Part shown: one piece after another, positions 33,077 through 41,472 of the stretch
How positions within the stretch are numbered: the stretch's first letter is position 1
How the letters are laid out: every line of letters begins with the position of its first letter
Origin: Chloroflexota bacterium
GTDB lineage: Bacteria > Chloroflexota > Anaerolineae > UBA1429
Length of the DNA: 64,000 nucleotides
Assembly: GCA_012719135.1 (NCBI GenBank)
Contig: JAAYAW010000073.1
Coordinates: 1-64,000, forward strand
Direction of reading: 5' to 3'
Position numbers and translations under genes: made by a program
The notes under the pieces: model-generated
Databases searched by the model: none
Seen by the model: only the letters and a program-made list of their open reading frames with translations
Told to the model about the DNA's origin: nothing

Positions 33077-33502
33077 TCACTCACGGTAGGGCCGGATACC
33101 CAAGTATACCTCGCCGGCCGTCAGCGTGCGCAAGATCACCTCAGGTGTACGATGGTTGACTTGCTCGTGGATCTCGCGGACGGTCAGAGGGGCATTGCCG
33201 TTCGCAACGAACACGCGGAACACGCCATCCACAATGGGCGTCGTGCTGGTGATATAGTCCGGTCTCTTGGAGCAGCACGTAAGGAGCGAATCCCAAATCG
33301 GATCCACCTGCCGGACTTCGCCGGTCTCAGGGTCCACGGAGTCGATCGTCTGATCCAGGGCGAGAGAGGCATAGGAGGATCGACAGTCCTCACAGAGCAG
33401 GTCCCGCAGGTAGACGCGGATGTCACGGCCCTGGTCTTTCCACCAGGACATATCAATGTAGAAGCGTGTGTCCAGCGTTGGCCGTTGCCACCTGAGCGCC
33501 AT
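33077..33502 (-). CDS. Hypothetical protein with possible C-terminal winged helix
   Basis: A 141-residue protein that I do not recognise by name. The N-terminal FYIDMSWWKDQGRDIRVYLRDLLCEDC has two cysteines spaced CxxC. A second CC pair is in LLTCCSKRPDYI. The C-terminal NAPLTVREIHEQVNHRTPEVILRTLTAGEVYLGIRPY reads like a winged-helix DNA-binding module (LTVREI / EVILRTL). It is encoded 11 bases after the 561-residue gene and ends at a terminator, so the two form one unit. A nucleic-acid-binding role is inference. Confidence 0.7.
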   Translation of the reverse strand: MALRWQRPTLDTRFYIDMSWWKDQGRDIRVYLRDLLCEDCRSSYASLALDQTIDSVDPETGEVRQVDPIWDSLLTCCSKRPDYITSTTPIVDGVFRVFVANGNAPLTVREIHEQVNHRTPEVILRTLTAGEVYLGIRPYRE

Positions 33503-33513
33503 CCATAACCTCC

Positions 33514-35199
33514 CTAGTTCTCTACATAGCGCACGACCTGGTCGCGCACCAGATCGCCGCGGTGGGAGAGCGGGCGCTCTCGCATCTCATCCGGAGTCTC
33601 GTAGATATGGCCCTCCAGCGATCCATCGTAGGCCCATTGGCCTTCGCCGATGGGGTCAAAGCAGGCGTTTCGCGTCAGGATGGCAAAAACGGGCACCGCT
33701 CCAGACCGGCGGTACATGTTCACTGCCGAATAGATGGCCTGGCAGGAAGCCACACCCTGCGGGCTGAGCTTGGCCAACTCTGTGAAGACGGCTTTCACCA
33801 GCCCGTAGAGCGAGCGACTCGTCTGCTGTGATTGCCACATCAGGCGAGCCACGGCATCGCGGTCCGCAACATCGATCTGCGTTGCGGGGTCGTAGCGCAC
33901 GCCGATCCGGCCGAGCTGGTTCTGTATGACCAAGGCGCCATCGCTCACGGCGGCCGCCCGTATCCAGCCGCTGCTGCTGGTTCTCGGCTGGGTGATGGAT
34001 AGCTCCAGAGAGGCGGGCCTATCCCCCGGCGTCACGTTGACAATCCCCCCGACGACCATCCCGACCGCCTTGTACCAGGGGTCCACACCGGCGATGTAGC
34101 CCTCTTCAGGCAGCAACCAGGCCGTGTAGGTGCGCCGGTTTCGGGCGTCGATGAGCGTCAGCTGAAGGTGCTGGCCCTCTTCATACTCAAAGAGGTCGAG
34201 CAAGCGGCGTGACGCGGGCATTGTTCCGGCGTGGAGGTGCGGGAAGGACACCTGGAAACCAAGAGAGGCATCGTTACCCACCCGTGCGCCGGGCAAGCTA
34301 TCCAGCTCATCGCCGAGGGCTTCGACGATGTCCAGCATGGTGAGCCCGATGTACTCGTCGCCCGTTGACACGATGGGGCTCGCGTGAACAGCCGGGCGAG
34401 AGAAAACCGCCTCTGGCAACAGGGCCCTCAAGTACCAGACCTGCTGAGTCCGCGTGCCCACGTTCTCAAAGCGCGAGTCCAGGGCGAGGGAATGATTCAA
34501 GGAAAACAGCTGAGCCTGGCGAGAACCCGGGAGACCGAGGTCCAGCCGGCCGAGCATCTCGTTGACGGGCAGCGGATGCGCGGCCTCGTAGATCGCTGCC
34601 TCTGCCAGGTTCAGATGCCCCACATGGAACTCAGGCAGAAGCTCTCTCAGGTACCACACGCCGTCGAACTGAACCCAGTCATCCTGTTCGGAAAGAACCT
34701 GCTCCAGAGCGGCGGCAACGTCCTGCCGGTACGCCGCAACGAGATCCTCTTCCGTGAGGTCATCCATGCTGCCACCGACGAGCTCCTCGGTTGGCCGGTT
34801 GAGGGGATGCTCGATATCCAGCCCGGAGGCGTACTCCTGCTCGGTGCCATCTTCAAAGAGCACGCGTATGACTTCGAACTGAGCGTACCTGGGGTTGACG
34901 CCTGGGCGGGTATCAGTCACCGACGCCTGAGCAAACTCGCGTCCCGTAAACACCAGTTGCTGACCGACAGCATAGCGATCCGCCGGGCGGTATATCTCCC
35001 CATCTGTCACCTGCTTGGCCGCGCGTTCCTTCTCCCGCTGAATCAGGCGCAGCATGAGGCCGCTTGTCAGGTCATCAAGGCTGCGGGGCATGCCCTCTTC
35101 GAGAATGACGCTGGCTAGATGGTCCAGATCATCCTCAGAGGGCGTATACTCCTGCCAAAACGCAGCTTCCTGGGTTCGCATGCGACGAACACGGGCCAT
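33514..35199 (-). CDS. Large hypothetical protein with HARE-HTH-like segments
   Basis: A 561-residue cytoplasmic protein. Three segments look like repeated small winged-helix modules of the HARE type: EEGMPRSLDDLTSGLMLRLIQRE near the N-terminus, LPVNEMLGRLDLGLPGSRQAQLFSLNHSLALDSRFENVG with WYLRALLP around 215-275, and a C-terminal segment (VKAVFTELAKLSPQGVASCQAIYSAVNMYRR) with an HTH feel. In between are beta-rich stretches (AVGQQLVFTGREFAQASVTDTRPG). HARE domains link DNA/chromatin recognition to modification or transcription in other proteins. ATG 35199 has GGGAGGATTC upstream; the TTG at 35217 does not. Function unknown. Confidence 0.72.
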   Translation of the reverse strand: MARVRRMRTQEAAFWQEYTPSEDDLDHLASVILEEGMPRSLDDLTSGLMLRLIQREKERAAKQVTDGEIYRPADRYAVGQQLVFTGREFAQASVTDTRPGVNPRYAQFEVIRVLFEDGTEQEYASGLDIEHPLNRPTEELVGGSMDDLTEEDLVAAYRQDVAAALEQVLSEQDDWVQFDGVWYLRELLPEFHVGHLNLAEAAIYEAAHPLPVNEMLGRLDLGLPGSRQAQLFSLNHSLALDSRFENVGTRTQQVWYLRALLPEAVFSRPAVHASPIVSTGDEYIGLTMLDIVEALGDELDSLPGARVGNDASLGFQVSFPHLHAGTMPASRRLLDLFEYEEGQHLQLTLIDARNRRTYTAWLLPEEGYIAGVDPWYKAVGMVVGGIVNVTPGDRPASLELSITQPRTSSSGWIRAAAVSDGALVIQNQLGRIGVRYDPATQIDVADRDAVARLMWQSQQTSRSLYGLVKAVFTELAKLSPQGVASCQAIYSAVNMYRRSGAVPVFAILTRNACFDPIGEGQWAYDGSLEGHIYETPDEMRERPLSHRGDLVRDQVVRYVEN

Positions 35200-35236
35200 C
35201 GAATCCTCCCGGGCCAACCCGCGGATCAGCCAAGCT

Positions 35237-35272
35237 ATAAAGAAGGGACTCCGGCCAATATGGCCGAAGCCC
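35237..35272 (-). terminator. Terminator of tRNA-Val
   Basis: On the minus strand GGGCTTCGGCCA and TGGCCGGAGTCCC form a stem with one bulge and a 3-base loop, followed by TTCTTTAT. It lies directly after the tRNA 3' end. Confidence 0.7.
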
Positions 35273-35282
35273 TGTGGATCAG

Positions 35283-35355
35283 TGGGCGAAACAGGGCTCG
35301 AACCTGTGACCCCTTCCTTGTAAGGGAAGTGCTCTCCCAGCTGAGCTATTCGCCC
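35283..35355 (-). tRNA. tRNA-Val(UAC)
   Basis: Minus-strand cloverleaf of 73 nt. Acceptor GGGCGAA/TTCGCCC, D-arm GCTC-AGCTGGGA-GAGC, anticodon stem CTTCC/GGAAG with loop CTTACAA (anticodon TAC), variable GGGTC, T-arm ACAGG-TTCGAGC-CCTGT, discriminator A. CCA is not encoded. It has its own promoter and terminator. Confidence 0.97.
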
Positions 35356-35382
35356 AAAGTGTCTTCGGCTGCACCGCTCTGC

Positions 35383-35411
35383 AGTGTAGCACAGAAGACA
35401 GCCTCGGTCAA
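35383..35411 (-). promoter_or_regulatory. Promoter of tRNA-Val
   Basis: On the minus strand TTGACC, a 17-base spacer and TACACT preceded by TGC (extended -10). The start point falls about 20 bases before the tRNA 5' end. Confidence 0.7.
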
Positions 35412-35473
35412 AGCTCCGAGCCCCCAGCCTTTTGGGCGTTACCTGGTGGCGGGCTGATGCCGCATCTGGGCTG

Positions 35474-37138
35474 CTACATGGTATCTGGAGCGGTCATCCC
35501 CATAATCTCCAGCACGCGCCGTAGCACGGCCTGGCAGGCGCGGACCAGGCGGATGCGGGCCGAGCCCACAGCTCGATCAGCCGGATCCGAACTGACCACC
35601 CGGCAATCCCGATAGAAGGCATGGACATCCGACGCCAGTTCGTAGGCGTAGTAGGCCAGGTGGTGTGGCGCGAGCTGCTCTGCGGCAAGCTGTATGATCT
35701 CGGGCAGCTGAATCATGCGGCGGATCAGCGTGAGCTCGGCCGGGTGGGTGAGCAGCGACACATCGGCCTCGGAATCGCTCAGCTCGATGGCATGGCGCAG
35801 TATGGATGACAGGCGAGCGTGAGCATACTGAATGTAGTACACCGGGTTCTCGTCCGACTGCGCGACGGCCAGGTCGAGGTCGAACTCCATCTGGCTATCC
35901 GCGCTGCGCGAAAGCAGGAAATACCGCATTGCATCCGGGCCGACTTCATCAATGACCTCGCGCAGCGTGATCATGTCCCCGGTGCGCTTGGATAACCGGA
36001 CGATCTCACCCCCGCGCTTGAGGGTAACCAGCTGATAGAGCACGAGCGTTAGTCTGCTTGGGTCCAGCCCCAGCGCCTCCATCATGTGGTTCATGCGCGG
36101 CACATGGCCCTGATGGTCGGCTCCCCACACATCGATGACGCGATCGAAACGGCGCTCGACGAACTTGTTGTAGTGGTAGGCGATGTCCGAGGCAAAGTAC
36201 CCGGGACTGCCGTCCGAACGGACGATGACTTCGTCCTTGGAGCCGCCGAGTTGCGTGGCCGTGAACCAGACGGCGCCATCGTGGACATCGAGATAGCCGC
36301 CCTGTCTCAAGAGCGACATGATGGCATCAAACTGGCCGTCGGCATAGAGCGATGCTTCGGAGAACCAGCAGTCATAGTGCACGCCCATGGCGGCCAGGTC
36401 ATCGCGAGCCTGAGCGATAACCGATTCCAAGGCGAGCGCTCCCACCCTGGGTGTCGCCTCTCCGGGGTCCAGCGCCAGCAGGGCGTCTCCCAGTTGATCC
36501 GCGAGCTGCTGCCCGAGATCGACCATGTAGGCGCCGTGGTAACCGTCTTCGGGAACGGGGAAGTCCCGTCCGAACGCCTGTGCATAGCGCGCGTAGGCCG
36601 TTTGATAGAACACCTGCATCCGGCTGCCGGCGTCGTTGACATAATACTCGCGCTGCACATCATAGCCCGCGCTCTGCAACACAGCCGCCAGGCTATCACC
36701 CAGCACAGCATTGCGCGCCGAGCCCATGTGGAGCGGGCCCGTCGGGTTTGCGCTGACGTACTCGACCTGGACGCGCGTTCCCTCGCCGAGATCAAGCTGG
36801 CCGAGCGACTCGCCGGCGCTTAGTATCGCATTGACTTGTTCGGCCAGCCAGCGCTCCGACAGGCGGAAGTTGATGAACCCGGGATGGGCAACGGTGGCCT
36901 CGGCGATATACTCGGGTAGCTTCATGTAGCGGACCAAGGCCGCGGCGATGGCGACCGGTGCCATGCGGGCATAGCGCGCCAGTTGCATGCACACCGGCGT
37001 GGCATAGTCTCCCATGTCGACCTGGCGGGGATGCTCGACCGGTATGTCCGCTGGCACGTCAAAGCTCGGCAGATCACCGTGGCGCTGTGCGCGCTTGATA
37101 CCCGCGGCTATTGTCTCTCTCAGCTCGACATCGATCAT
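35474..37138 (-). CDS. argS: Arginyl-tRNA synthetase
   Basis: A 554-residue class I synthetase charging tRNA-Arg. The HIGH-type motif is ANPTGPLHMGSARNAVLGD. The KMSKS region is degenerate (VRLSKRTG), as is usual for ArgRS. DVWGADHQGHVPRM and DPSRLTLVLYQLVTLKRGG are present. The C-terminal DALR anticodon-binding domain is in DENPVYYIQYAHARLSSILRHA. The ATG overlaps the polA stop by 4 bases (ATGA), so it is translated from the polA transcript. Length and domain order are normal. Confidence 0.96.
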   Translation of the reverse strand: MIDVELRETIAAGIKRAQRHGDLPSFDVPADIPVEHPRQVDMGDYATPVCMQLARYARMAPVAIAAALVRYMKLPEYIAEATVAHPGFINFRLSERWLAEQVNAILSAGESLGQLDLGEGTRVQVEYVSANPTGPLHMGSARNAVLGDSLAAVLQSAGYDVQREYYVNDAGSRMQVFYQTAYARYAQAFGRDFPVPEDGYHGAYMVDLGQQLADQLGDALLALDPGEATPRVGALALESVIAQARDDLAAMGVHYDCWFSEASLYADGQFDAIMSLLRQGGYLDVHDGAVWFTATQLGGSKDEVIVRSDGSPGYFASDIAYHYNKFVERRFDRVIDVWGADHQGHVPRMNHMMEALGLDPSRLTLVLYQLVTLKRGGEIVRLSKRTGDMITLREVIDEVGPDAMRYFLLSRSADSQMEFDLDLAVAQSDENPVYYIQYAHARLSSILRHAIELSDSEADVSLLTHPAELTLIRRMIQLPEIIQLAAEQLAPHHLAYYAYELASDVHAFYRDCRVVSSDPADRAVGSARIRLVRACQAVLRRVLEIMGMTAPDTM

Positions 37139-39888
37139 GCGTTGTTCATCTCCATCCAGTTCTGTCCCACGGCCACATCGACCTTCAGGGGCACACGCAG
37201 CTCGACGGCGTGCGCCATGGTATCCACCAGCAACTCCTGAGCGGCGGCGCGATCCCCCTCGGACACCTCCAGGACGAGTTCATCATGAACCTGGAGGATC
37301 ATGCGGGCATCCAGCCCGGCGGAGAGCAACCGATCGTGCAGCCGGATCATAGCGATCTTGAGAATGTCGGCGGCGCTACCCTGAATGGGCATGTTCACCG
37401 CCGCGCGTTCCGCTGCCGCCCGTACCGCCTGGTTGACGGTGTGCTGAGTGAGCTCGGGAAAGTACCGGCGCCGGCCCATGATCGTCTCTACATACCCGTG
37501 TTCGGCGGCCTGCACCTTGGTCTGCTCCAGGTAACGGTGTACGGCCGCGAAGCGGGAAAAGTAGGCGTCAATGAATGCGCCGGCCTGATCTCGCGTGAGA
37601 GAGGTGCGCGCCGCGAGGCCATAGGCGGACATGCCGTACATCAGGCCAAAGTTGATCGCCTTGGCCATACTCCGCTGCTCGTAGGTGACGTCCTCCAACG
37701 GGATGCCAAAAATGGCCGCCGCCGTGCTGGCATGCACATCCTCGTTACGCTCAAAGGCCGCGATCATCTCGGGGTCCTCAGAGACGTGTGCCAGCATGCG
37801 CAGCTCCACCTGCGAATAGTCGCAGGCCAACAGCAAGTATCCGGGGGGCGCGATGAAGGCTCGTCGCACCTCGCGGCCGATCTCTGTGCGCACCGGGATG
37901 TTTTGCAGGTTCGGGTCACTCGACGACAGCCGCCCCGTGCTTGTGCCCGCCTGGTTGTAGGAGGTGTGCACACGACCCGTGTCCGGATGCGCCAGCCGGG
38001 GTAGCGTGTCTATATAGGTGCCCCGGAGCTTGTCCAGGTTTCGATACTCTAGCAGCAGGCTGACCATGGGGTGCGCATCACGGAGTTCCTCTAGTACCGA
38101 GGCGTCGGTAGAGGGACCGGTCTTTGTCGAACGCACGACGGGGAGGTTCAACTCCTGAAAGAGAACTTCACCCAGTTGCTTTGGCGAGTTGAGGTTGAAG
38201 CGATGGCCCACATGGTCGTAGATACGCGTCTCGAGTGCCTGGATCTGTGCACCTACCGTGCGCGACATCTCTTCAAGGTAGGCGACATCCACCAACACCC
38301 CGTGCATCTCGATCTCTTTGAGCACCGGCACGAGGGGGACCTCGATGTGGTCGTAGAGGTCCTGCTGGTCTCTATCGGCAAGCTCGCCCCGCAGTACGTG
38401 GTGGAGCCTGAGCGTCATGTCGGCATCGGCGCAGGCATACATCCCCACGGTCTCAATGGCCACCTTGTCCATGGTGGTTTGAGCTCTTCCCTTGCCGATA
38501 ACTTCGGAGGTGTCCGTCATTTCGACGCCCAGCCGGTGAAACGCCTGCTCGCGCAGGCTGATGCCTCTGCCTGTTGGCGAAAGCAGCCAGGCGGCGAGCA
38601 TGGTATCCTCACAGCGTCCGCGCACGGGCATCCCGTGGCGCTCCAGGACGATCAGGTCATACTTGGCGTTGTGCAGGACCTTCGGCCGATCCGGGTCAGC
38701 CAGGATGGGTCCCAGAACGCGGGATACTGTGTCCAGGCTGAGCTGTCGAACGGCTGGGCGCCGTTCGTGACCCACGGGTACGTACCAGGCGTTGCCTTCT
38801 GCCGTGGCGATGGAGATGCCGACGAGGCGGGCCTGCATCTGGTCGGTGCTGGTGGTTTCCGTATCCAACCCGAATAACGCGCAATCCTGTAGGCTCTCTT
38901 TGAGCTCCTGCAGGATCGCGGTGGTATCCACGATGCGATAGTTGCCGAACACGCGGTGGTCTCCAGCGTTGGCGGGAGCAGGCGTCGCAAAGAGCGTGAG
39001 TTGCTCGCCAGGCGCCGGCCCCTCGCCGGGAAGGCGGTCGATAAGCGAATGAAAGCCCAGTTCGCGCAGCAGTTCGACGAAGCGGACACGGTCAAACTGG
39101 GGCCAACGCGCGGACTCCAGGTCCAGGTCCTCGTCCAGATCTCGGACGATGGTCACCAGATGGCGGCTCATCAGAGCATCCTCACGCCCGGAGCGCAGGG
39201 CCTCGCGGAACCGGGAGCGCGATACATCCTCCAGATGCTCATAGATCTGGTCCAGTGAGCCATACTCTTTCAGCAGGGCCGTGGCGGTCTTTTCGCCGAC
39301 GCCTTTCACCCCGGGGATGTTGTCGGACGAATCGCCCATCAGCGCCTTGAGATCAATAAGCTGGGCAGGAGCGAGCCCGTATCGCTGCTGGACGGCGCCC
39401 GTGTCATACAGCTGTACATCGGCCATCGTCCGGCGGGGCATCAGGACGTGGACGTCATCGGACACAAGCTGGAGGGTGTCACTATCTCCGGTGACAATGA
39501 TCGTTTCAAGCCCAGCCTTGCTGGCGAGCGCAGAGATCGAGCCCATGAGATCATCGGCTTCGTAGCCCTCACGCGTGTGCACGGGAATGCCAAGCGTCCT
39601 GGCGAGCTCCATGATCCGCTCGATCTGGACGGCGAGGTCATCGGGCATCTTGGCACGCGTCGCTTTGTACTCGGCATATTCCTCATGGCGGAACGTACGG
39701 CCCGAGTCAAAGGTGGCGATCACGTAATCGGGTTGCTCATCACCAACGGCCTTGAGCAGCATGCTCGCAAAGCCAAACACCGCATTCGTGGGCTCGCCGG
39801 CCGGCGAGGTGAGGGGAGGAGTCGCGAAGTAGGCCCGATAGGCCATCGCGTGCCCATCGATGAGCATCAGCCTCTGCTTGTTCTTCAT
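37135..39888 (-). CDS. polA: DNA polymerase I
   Basis: A 917-residue repair and Okazaki-fragment polymerase. The N-terminal 5'-nuclease domain begins MLIDGHAMAYRAYFA and includes GYEADDLMGSI and LKALMGDSSDNIPGVKGVGEKTA. The middle 3'-5' exonuclease domain seems active, since the LDTETTSTD motif is kept. The polymerase domain has DPNLQNIPVRTEIGREVRRAF, ACDYSQVELRMLAHVSED, RSMAKAINFGLMYGMSAYGLA and the C-terminal QVHDELVLEV. The ATG has GGAGGCCACGCC upstream. Operon: polA-argS. Confidence 0.97.
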   Translation of the reverse strand: MKNKQRLMLIDGHAMAYRAYFATPPLTSPAGEPTNAVFGFASMLLKAVGDEQPDYVIATFDSGRTFRHEEYAEYKATRAKMPDDLAVQIERIMELARTLGIPVHTREGYEADDLMGSISALASKAGLETIIVTGDSDTLQLVSDDVHVLMPRRTMADVQLYDTGAVQQRYGLAPAQLIDLKALMGDSSDNIPGVKGVGEKTATALLKEYGSLDQIYEHLEDVSRSRFREALRSGREDALMSRHLVTIVRDLDEDLDLESARWPQFDRVRFVELLRELGFHSLIDRLPGEGPAPGEQLTLFATPAPANAGDHRVFGNYRIVDTTAILQELKESLQDCALFGLDTETTSTDQMQARLVGISIATAEGNAWYVPVGHERRPAVRQLSLDTVSRVLGPILADPDRPKVLHNAKYDLIVLERHGMPVRGRCEDTMLAAWLLSPTGRGISLREQAFHRLGVEMTDTSEVIGKGRAQTTMDKVAIETVGMYACADADMTLRLHHVLRGELADRDQQDLYDHIEVPLVPVLKEIEMHGVLVDVAYLEEMSRTVGAQIQALETRIYDHVGHRFNLNSPKQLGEVLFQELNLPVVRSTKTGPSTDASVLEELRDAHPMVSLLLEYRNLDKLRGTYIDTLPRLAHPDTGRVHTSYNQAGTSTGRLSSSDPNLQNIPVRTEIGREVRRAFIAPPGYLLLACDYSQVELRMLAHVSEDPEMIAAFERNEDVHASTAAAIFGIPLEDVTYEQRSMAKAINFGLMYGMSAYGLAARTSLTRDQAGAFIDAYFSRFAAVHRYLEQTKVQAAEHGYVETIMGRRRYFPELTQHTVNQAVRAAAERAAVNMPIQGSAADILKIAMIRLHDRLLSAGLDARMILQVHDELVLEVSEGDRAAAQELLVDTMAHAVELRVPLKVDVAVGQNWMEMNNA

Positions 39889-39908
39889 GGCGTGGCCTCC
39901 AAGGTCGG

Positions 39909-39936
39909 ATTATACCACAGGCCACACACCGCACAA
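39909..39936 (-). promoter_or_regulatory. Promoter of polA-argS
   Basis: On the minus strand TTGTGC, a 16-base spacer and TATAAT with an upstream TGG (extended -10). The predicted leader is very short, about 15 nt. Confidence 0.6.
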
Positions 39937-39971
39937 CCGCACAGGGATCCATGCCAGAAGAACGCAGCTAG

Positions 39972-40000
39972 TGGACGAGCACTGTGGCCGTGTGTATAAT
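39972..40000 (+). promoter_or_regulatory. Promoter of amaP
   Basis: TGGACG, a 17-base spacer and TATAAT, 42 bases before the ATG; divergent from the polA promoter. Confidence 0.65.
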
Positions 40001-40041
40001 GGCTGCGATGGATAGCGATGTCCGCGCATAAGGAGAGGCCC

Positions 40042-40776
40042 ATGAACGTGTTCAACCGAATCGTGATGGTCTTGCTTATTCTGGGGCTGCTCGCACTTGC
40101 GGTGGTTCTGCTGATATGGCCAGAGGCTGCTATGGAGACCACGGCAGCCGGTCTCACGCGGGTACAAGAGAGTGGGTTCTTCTCCAGCGCCAGCCAGAAC
40201 AGGTACTACCTCGGTGGTGTGGGTGCGGCCGCGCTCATCCTCTTGGTCCTGCTGATACTGGAGATTCGCAAGACGCGGAAAAAGGCCGTTCGAATCCGCA
40301 CAGAGGGAAATGGCCGTGCTCGGATCGGCGTGGATTCGGTGATGCAGAGCCTGGCGTACCGGATTGATGAACTGCCAGGTGTCCGCGACGCCAAGCCGAG
40401 AGTCACCTCGCGCGGAAACGACGTTGATATCGCGATCGATCTGCATACCAGCCCCACCGTGAATGTTCCCGGGGTCACGGCGCAGATCGTCAACCTGGCG
40501 CACGAGATTATCGAGACACAGCTGGGCGTCAAGATCCATGGTAAAGTACAGGTCAACGTCGCCCATGAACCTTTCCCGCGCGGCACCATGGCGCCAGCCG
40601 CTGCGCCAACGGCGCCCTCTGGCGCAGCCAAACCGGCTAAGGAGCCCGAGAGAGTTGTCATCCCGCCGGTGACGATGCAGCAACCACGGCCGGCTGCGGC
40701 TACCAGGTCGGAGGAAGCATCGGCCGAGAGGCCGTCGGCCGGGGCGCCTTCAGCGTCCAAGCCCAGCGGTCAGTAG
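40042..40776 (+). CDS. amaP: Alkaline-shock-response membrane anchor protein AmaP
   Basis: A 244-residue protein with two membrane helices (IVMVLLILGLLALAVVLLIW and YYLGGVGAAALILLVLLILEI). A cytosolic Asp23-like domain follows (RIGVDSVMQSLAYRIDELPGVRDAKPRV through VNVPGVTAQIVNLAHEIIETQLGVKIHGKVQVNV). The C-terminal tail is Ala/Pro-rich and variable. AmaP tethers Asp23 to the membrane in Firmicutes; an Asp23 gene is present at 13591. AAGGAGAGG supports ATG 40042 instead of the track start at 40018. Confidence 0.88.
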   Translation: MNVFNRIVMVLLILGLLALAVVLLIWPEAAMETTAAGLTRVQESGFFSSASQNRYYLGGVGAAALILLVLLILEIRKTRKKAVRIRTEGNGRARIGVDSVMQSLAYRIDELPGVRDAKPRVTSRGNDVDIAIDLHTSPTVNVPGVTAQIVNLAHEIIETQLGVKIHGKVQVNVAHEPFPRGTMAPAAAPTAPSGAAKPAKEPERVVIPPVTMQQPRPAAATRSEEASAERPSAGAPSASKPSGQ

Positions 40777-40798
40777 CGACCATACTGCCAGTGAGAAG

Positions 40799-40842
40799 CC
40801 CTCGCGGAGCGCCTCGGCCACCAGCCGGGTGAGCCGCGAGGG
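40799..40842 (+). terminator. Hairpin after amaP
   Basis: CCCTCGCGG and CCGCGAGGG form a 9-bp outer stem with an inner CTCGGC/GCCGGG stem. It lacks a T tract, so read-through to scpB is possible. Confidence 0.5.
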
Positions 40843-40894
40843 TGCCTGTATACGACCCGATTACTCCTGACCGCCAGATGAGGACCAGGCTCTT

Positions 40895-41431
40895 GTGGAT
40901 GTGAGCTGTGCAACAGACTGCGATCTCGCCCGCCTGCTGGAGGCGCTCCTCTTTGTGGCGGATGAGCCAGCGAGCGTAAGCGATCTGGCGGCGGCACTGG
41001 ACGCTCCGATTGAGGCCGTGCAGCAGGCGCTTGACTGGTTGACTGCCGAGAATGCAAAGCGGGGCGTCTCGGTGATCCGCGTGGGCATGCGCGTGCAGAT
41101 GGTGACGATTCCCGAGGCGGCGGCCTGTGTGGAGCGATTCCTTGGGATGGATCGGACGGCGAGGCTTTCGCCGGCGGCGCTCGAGACGGTCGCGATTATC
41201 GCCTACCGGCAGCCAATCACCCGTGCTCAGGTGGATGCCGTCCGAGGGGTGAATTCGGATGCGGTAATCCGTACATTGAGGGCAAGGAATCTCATAGAGA
41301 CGGTGGGTCAGCTTGAGCAGGCCGGCAGGCCAGATCTGTTTGGCACGACTTTTGAGTTCCTGCGCTACTTTGGCCTCGCCTCGCTGGAGGATCTGCCCAG
41401 GCTTCCAGAGCCCGACGAGTTGCCGGCCTAG
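40895..41431 (+). CDS. scpB: Segregation and condensation protein ScpB
   Basis: A 178-residue kleisin-binding subunit of the SMC condensin: two winged-helix domains. LARLLEALLFVADEPASVSDLAAAL opens the first; LSPAALETVAIIAYRQPITRAQVDAVRGVNSDAVIRTLRARNLIE is the most conserved stretch. GTG start (40895 or 40901). It is convergent with smc, whose stop is 41 bases away. scpA, the usual upstream partner, is not in the window. Confidence 0.93.
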   Translation: MDVSCATDCDLARLLEALLFVADEPASVSDLAAALDAPIEAVQQALDWLTAENAKRGVSVIRVGMRVQMVTIPEAAACVERFLGMDRTARLSPAALETVAIIAYRQPITRAQVDAVRGVNSDAVIRTLRARNLIETVGQLEQAGRPDLFGTTFEFLRYFGLASLEDLPRLPEPDELPA

Positions 41432-41472
41432 CGGAGTGGCAGTCCGTCGTTGATGGTGGAACTCGCGCAACG

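Noticed and set aside
37111-38004. 297-residue plus-strand ORF over polA
   Set aside because: Antisense shadow; the polA frame carries every polymerase motif.
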